From positions 372,001 through 436,000 of the forward strand of contig CAVWHY010000003.1 in the NCBI GenBank assembly GCA_963754955.1: a stretch of DNA of 64,000 nt, in the 5' to 3' direction. This stretch comes from CAVQJU01 sp963754955 (GTDB taxonomy: Bacteria > Acidobacteriota > Vicinamibacteria > Vicinamibacterales > CAVVIG01). The notes under the pieces were generated by a model that did no database searches, had not been told where the DNA came from, and was given only the letters and a program-made list of their open reading frames with translations. Position numbers and translations under genes: made by a program. Each line of letters begins with the position of its first letter. The first letter of the stretch is position 1. This document shows positions 59,703-64,000 of this stretch, one piece after another.

Positions 59703-60891
59703 GTGGTGGAAACGGTCAACGACAAGATAGTCGTCTGCCTCCCGTGGAACACGATCGAGGCTGCGGCGCAGCAACAGATCCTCAACACCGCGTCGATGCC
59801 ATTCGTCTTCAAACACGTCGCGGTCATGCCCGACTGCCATTACGGCAAGGGCGCGACGGTCGGGACCGTGCTGGCCACCGAGGGCGCCGTCATCCCGGCC
59901 GCCGTAGGGGTCGACATCGGCTGCGGCATGATGGCCGTTCGGACGCCCCTGAAGCGCCGTGATATTGCGGCACCGTCGGCGATACGCGCGGGCATCGAGC
60001 GGCGCATTCCGATGAGCGCGGGTAAGAACAACGCCAAGCTCACCGCCACGGCCGCCGAACGCGTGCGGACACTCGAGGACCTCGCCGCAGACACCGGCGC
60101 GACGCCCGATCAATACGACAGGAACTGGCGTCTCGCGCTCGGAACCCTCGGGGGTGGCAACCACTTCATTGAACTGGCCGAGGATGGCGACGGGGCCGTC
60201 TGGCTCACGTTGCATTCGGGCTCGCGAGGCGTAGGCAACAAGATCGGCAGCCATTACATCAAGGTGGCTCAACAGCTCTGCGCGTCGACGGGCGTACGTC
60301 TGCCGGACCGCGACCTCGGGTATCTGCCACAGGAGCATCCTGCCTTTGCGGCGTATCTCCGCGACTTGAACTGGGCGCAACAGTTCGCGCTGCACAATCG
60401 CAACGAAATGATGGACCGCGTGCTCGCGGAGGTGAGGCATGCGGTGTACGGCGCGGACCCGAACCCGCCGATGCTGGAGTTGCAGCGGATCAATTCGCAC
60501 CACAACTTCACACAGCAGGAGCAGCACTTCGGCAGCCGGGTCTGGGTCACGCGCAAGGGAGCCATCGAGGCGCGCCGAAGCAATTGGGCGATGATTCCCG
60601 GCTCCATGGGCACGCGCAGCTACATTCGTCGCCGGCAGGGAACATCCGATGAGCTTTCACTCCGCTCCGCACGGCGCCGGCCGGCGCTATTCGCGGACGA
60701 AGGCGCGAGCGCTCTTCGGCATGGACGACCTGAGCCGGGCGATGGCCGGCATCGAGTACCGGCATGCGAAAGTCCTGCTGGACGAGATCCCGGCGGCGTA
60801 CAAAGACATCGACGAAGTGATGGAGCACGCGCGGGATCTCGTCGAGGTGAAGTCCGTGTTGAAACAATTCGTCAACGTCAAAGGCGACTGA
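59703..60891 (+). CDS. rtcB: RtcB-family RNA ligase (one 1-base insertion)
   Basis: Joins RNA 2',3'-cyclic phosphate or 3'-phosphate to 5'-OH ends with GTP and Mn. VMPDCHYGKGATVGTVLAT, GVDIGCGMMAVRT, TLHSGSRGVGNKIG, RINSHHNFTQQEQHFG and GAGRRYSRTKARALF hold the metal-binding Cys/His and the guanylated His. The frame breaks at about 60625, where TT replaces one T; without it SYIVAG is restored, for about 395 residues. GTG start. Confidence 0.92.
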
Positions 60892-61106
60892 GTCGCACGT
60901 TGGCCGTACAGCTGGGGTCGCACAGTTCGCGAAATTAGCCGAAGCTCATCTTTGACGCTAACGACTCCGAATGCGCCAATCCCCGGGGGCGGAGTGGAGC
61001 AGATCGAAACATCTCAGGGCTCCCATTCCTCCCCCGCCTCACGAATCGGTGGCGTGCTTTGTGCACCTCCACCGTCAAAAAGCGTTCCCCGGAGGCACGA
61101 ACACGC

Positions 61107-62615
61107 ATGATCGCAGACGCTCCCCCTTCACCGGCAACACCGCTGGCCCGCCTGTCGACAGGCATCGTCGGTCTCGACGAGGTCCTGGGCGGCGGGTTGC
61201 CGCAGGGGCACATGTACCTCGTCGAAGGCGAGTCTGGGGCCGGCAAGACCACTCTGGGGCTCCACTTCCTGCTGGCAGGCCAGCTTCGCGGAGAACAGAC
61301 CCTCTGGATCACGCTGTCGGAGACGGAGCGCCAACTGCGGCAGAGTGCGCAGTCGCACGGCTGGGAGCTCACCGGGGTCGAGGTCTGCAACCCGGTTTCT
61401 CCCGAACGCATTCGCCAGCCGGACGACAAGTACTCGTTTTTCTCGCCTGCGGATGTGGAGCTCGATGAGATTCGCAACGCGATTGCCGCCGCCACCGAGC
61501 GGGTGCGGCCATCCCGCGTGGTCTTCGATCCATTCTCCGACGTTCGCCACCTGGCCCGCGAAGTCCTCCACTATCGCCGCCAGGTCCTGAGCCTCCGTGA
61601 GTTCTTCAACGAGCACGGATGCACGGTTCTGTTGATGCAGGAACTGACGCGCGGGACCGCCGGCGATCTGCAGGCAGAGGCCCTGGTCCACGGGTACTTG
61701 ACCCTTCACCAGGATGCGCCAGAGTACGGTGGCCAGCGTCGGCGATTACGTGTCCACAAGATGCGTGGCGTGGCGTTCCGCGACGGTTTCCATGATTTCT
61801 CGATACAAACCGGCGGCATCGAAGTGTACCCGCGCCTGATCGCGGCGGAGCACGTCGAACAACATGCCGAGGACGTCATGCTGAGCGGCCTGCCGCAGCT
61901 CGATGCGTTGCTGGGCGGCGGGGTGGACCGCGGCTCGAGCATGCTGATCATGGGAGCGGCCGGGGTCGGCAAGAGCACGCTCGCGTCACATTTCGCGGTC
62001 GCCGGCGCCCGGCGCCGCGAGAAGGCTGCCGTCTTCATTTTCGATGAAACCGTTCGGACGTTCCGGGCACGCGCCGAAAAGCTCGGGCTCTCGATGGCAC
62101 CGCTTCTGGCGGACGGCACCCTCACCGTGCGGCAAATCGACAGCGCTGAGGTGTCGGCCGGGCAATTCACGAACATGGTGATGCGTGCCGTGGACAGCGG
62201 CGTCAGCACCGTGGTGATCGATAGCCTGACCGGCTACCTGAGCACGATGCCGGAGGAGCGGTTCCTTGCCGCCTATCTTCACGAACTGCTGACGACGCTG
62301 AGCCACCGGAACGTCCTGACGATTCTGACGCTCGCGCAACACGGCCTCGTGGGGGAACACGTCGCCGCGCCCATTGACGTGAGTTATCTCTCCGATACGG
62401 TCCTCCTCATTCGCTACTTCGAGACGTTCGGCCACATCCGCCGCGCGATCTCGGTCGTGAAGAAGCGCAGCGGCGCGCACGAGGTCGCCGTCCGTGAGAT
62501 GCGCATCGAGGCCAGCGGCATCGTGATCGGCGAGCCGCTCACGGCGTTTCAGGGAGTGCTGAGCGGCCTTCCGCAGTTTACGGGCGACGCGGGGCAACTC
62601 GGCGTCCGGGAATGA
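61107..62615 (+). CDS. KaiC-like double-domain ATPase
   Basis: About 502 residues. Two RecA-type domains: Walker A GESGAGKTT (41-49) and GAAGVGKST (283-291). Candidate catalytic acids lie in LSETE (72-74) and FDETV. Start taken at ATG with GGAGG upstream. The family includes the cyanobacterial clock ATPase, but there is no kaiA or kaiB here. In heterotrophs such proteins are linked to signalling. The stop overlaps the next ATG (ATGA), so it is coupled to the histidine kinase. Confidence 0.88.
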   Translation: MIADAPPSPATPLARLSTGIVGLDEVLGGGLPQGHMYLVEGESGAGKTTLGLHFLLAGQLRGEQTLWITLSETERQLRQSAQSHGWELTGVEVCNPVSPERIRQPDDKYSFFSPADVELDEIRNAIAAATERVRPSRVVFDPFSDVRHLAREVLHYRRQVLSLREFFNEHGCTVLLMQELTRGTAGDLQAEALVHGYLTLHQDAPEYGGQRRRLRVHKMRGVAFRDGFHDFSIQTGGIEVYPRLIAAEHVEQHAEDVMLSGLPQLDALLGGGVDRGSSMLIMGAAGVGKSTLASHFAVAGARRREKAAVFIFDETVRTFRARAEKLGLSMAPLLADGTLTVRQIDSAEVSAGQFTNMVMRAVDSGVSTVVIDSLTGYLSTMPEERFLAAYLHELLTTLSHRNVLTILTLAQHGLVGEHVAAPIDVSYLSDTVLLIRYFETFGHIRRAISVVKKRSGAHEVAVREMRIEASGIVIGEPLTAFQGVLSGLPQFTGDAGQLGVRE

Positions 62616-64000
62616 ACCCGGGCGAGCGCGTCCTGGTGTGGGCACCGGCGCGCGACGGGCGGCTCACGTGCGATTTCCTCACGGAGATCGGCTTTTCATG
62701 TGTCGTCGGCGTTTCCTGGGAGCACTTCCGTGCCGAGCTGAATCGCGGCGCTGGAGCCGTCGTCCTTGCGGGCGAATTCCTGTCCGAGTCGATTGTCGCG
62801 AACCTGCAGGCCATTATCGACGCGCAGCCGGCCTGGTCGGATTTGCCGGTCATCGTCGTGGCGGGCACCGAGCCCCTGGCGAACGACGCTTCCTTTCGAA
62901 TGCTCGGCAACGTGTCGCTCCTCCAGCGTCCGGTGTCGCTCGATACGCTCCGTTCCACCGTCGCGGCCGCGCTGCGCGCGCGCAGACGCCAGTACCAGAT
63001 ACGCGATCTCCTGCAACAGCGCGACGAGGCGGACAAGCGGAAGGACGAGTTCCTCGCGATGCTCGCCCACGAGCTGCGCAACCCGCTGGCGCCTCTTCGA
63101 ACGGGACTCGAGCTCCTGAAGCTGGAGCCGTCGCCCGACGTGGTCAGCCGCGCGAAAGCGACGATGGACCGGCAAGTGGCGAACTTGACGCGACTCGTGG
63201 ACGATCTCCTCGACGTGTCCCGCATCAGCAGAGGACAGATCGCTCTCAAGCGAACCGTGCTCGATGCGCGACAGCGCGTCAGCGATGCCGTGAGCGCCGC
63301 TCAGCCCAGCGCGAGCCGGAAGGATCTCAGGATTGAGCTGCAGCTGCCCGATTATCCGGTGATCGTCGATGCCGATCCCGTGCGGCTGGAGCAGATGCTC
63401 GGCAACCTGATTGGCAACGCGATGAAATTCACCCTGCCCGGCGGCGACATTCGCGTGTCGCTGGAGAGCGATGACGAGTGGGCGGTGATGCGGGTCAGGG
63501 ACACCGGCATCGGCATTCCAGCAGGCCATCTCGATAGAGTGTTCGAGTTGTTCGGCCAGGCGGCGGCGTCGCTCGATCGCAATCAGGGAGGTCTGGGGAT
63601 CGGACTCACCGTGGTGCGGTTGATCGCGGAACTGCACGGAGGGCGGGCGCAGGTGTTCAGCGGTGGCGTCGGCCAGGGAACCGAAGCCGTCGTGCACCTT
63701 CCCGTCCACCCACAGCGAGCGGTGACCGCCGCCGCTGTCGCCGGCTGTGGCGCTCGCGCGACCGCGACCAAGCGCGTGCTCGTCATAGACGACAACGTTG
63801 ATGTCGCCGAAATGCTCGCCGAATACCTGCAGCAGATCGGCCACGAGGTCATCCAGGCGCATGACGGCCGTACCGGGCTGGAGGCAGCGATGCGGCATCA
63901 GCCGGAGGTGATCGTGTGCGACCTCGGTCTTCCGGGCCTGGATGGATACGAGGTCGCCCGGCGATTACGCCAGGCGCCTCATCTCCGATCCTCGTTGCTG
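62612..64000 (+). CDS. Hybrid histidine kinase, cut by window edge
   Basis: 463 residues visible. Residues about 5-115 resemble a receiver domain but lack a clear phosphoacceptor Asp at the end of the VVLAGEF strand. A coiled linker leads to the HisKA domain (H-box LAHELRNPLA, His153), then the ATPase (NLIGNAMKF, RDTGIGIPAG, GLGIGLTVV). A C-terminal receiver begins VLVIDDNVDVAEML with CDLGLPGLDGYE. No membrane helix, so it is a cytoplasmic sensor. It starts inside the KaiC-like gene end. Confidence 0.9.
   Translation, partial: MNPGERVLVWAPARDGRLTCDFLTEIGFSCVVGVSWEHFRAELNRGAGAVVLAGEFLSESIVANLQAIIDAQPAWSDLPVIVVAGTEPLANDASFRMLGNVSLLQRPVSLDTLRSTVAAALRARRRQYQIRDLLQQRDEADKRKDEFLAMLAHELRNPLAPLRTGLELLKLEPSPDVVSRAKATMDRQVANLTRLVDDLLDVSRISRGQIALKRTVLDARQRVSDAVSAAQPSASRKDLRIELQLPDYPVIVDADPVRLEQMLGNLIGNAMKFTLPGGDIRVSLESDDEWAVMRVRDTGIGIPAGHLDRVFELFGQAAASLDRNQGGLGIGLTVVRLIAELHGGRAQVFSGGVGQGTEAVVHLPVHPQRAVTAAAVAGCGARATATKRVLVIDDNVDVAEMLAEYLQQIGHEVIQAHDGRTGLEAAMRHQPEVIVCDLGLPGLDGYEVARRLRQAPHLRSSLL

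Noticed and set aside
61107..62615. Circadian clock operon
   Set aside because: Only a KaiC-like protein is present. Without kaiA and kaiB, clock function cannot be claimed.

Overview
The window is GC-rich, densely coded chromosome from a Gram-negative bacterium. It encodes Kdo/LPS precursor enzymes, a PilMNOPQ type IV pilus set, a b558-type succinate dehydrogenase, 2-oxoglutarate:ferredoxin oxidoreductase and a chromosomal B3-type metallo-hydrolase. This mix suggests Acidobacteriota, perhaps Vicinamibacteria. That placement is inference from gene content; no rRNA gene is present.

Layout. 1-2482 (-): cytochrome bc-type genes (membrane-anchored HEAT-repeat protein, Rieske protein, cytochrome b). 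2668-8722 (-): a pheA-ilvD-ilvB-ilvN-ilvC operon, headed by a promoter, a possible Val-rich leader ORF and an intrinsic terminator (8735-8967) that look like an attenuator. 9139-15091 (-): DUF2905-like protein, ndk, korB/korA, sucD, sucC. 15206-18545 (+): sdhCAB. 18561-20657 (+): acyltransferase and B3 metallo-beta-lactamase-like protein. 20647-23008 (-): mdh and icd. The TCA cycle from isocitrate to oxaloacetate is thus almost complete in 14 kb, apart from fumarase. 23206-26581: cytochrome c and serA (+), lipid/diacylglycerol kinase and a GspC/PilP-like protein (-). 26659-34644 (+): envelope cluster kdsB, pyrG, kdsA-kdsD (in frame), kdsC, a lapB-like gene and a YfhO-like membrane protein. 34653-49882 (-): coaE, folD, an RCK channel, an APC transporter, thiE, accC, accB, an M24 peptidase, a TPR protein, two lipoproteins and pilQPONM. 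50243-54231 (+): rplM, rpsI, rpsB, tsf, pyrH, frr. 54414-57522 (-): methionine-salvage genes mtnB-mtnD-mtnC and pfkA. 57640-64000: tRNA-Ala(CGC), a looser stretch with an alpha-carbonic anhydrase relic, a PRC-barrel protein, a methyltransferase and rtcB, then an overlapping KaiC-like ATPase/hybrid histidine kinase pair cut by the window end.

About twenty single-base indels break otherwise normal, often essential genes (ilvC, ilvN, ilvB, ilvD three times, kdsB, kdsA, pyrH, rtcB and others). Nearly all are +1, and most are one extra G between two Cs (or C between two Gs). Removing the base restores the family sequence. I treat them as probable sequence errors and annotate the affected genes over their full span. 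The apparent pilM-pilN fusion has the same cause.

Intergenic spaces carry two kinds of repeat: REP-like hairpins flanked by GTAG/CTAC, once as an inverted pair, and long imperfect palindromes built from short repeated words, often between genes of one operon.
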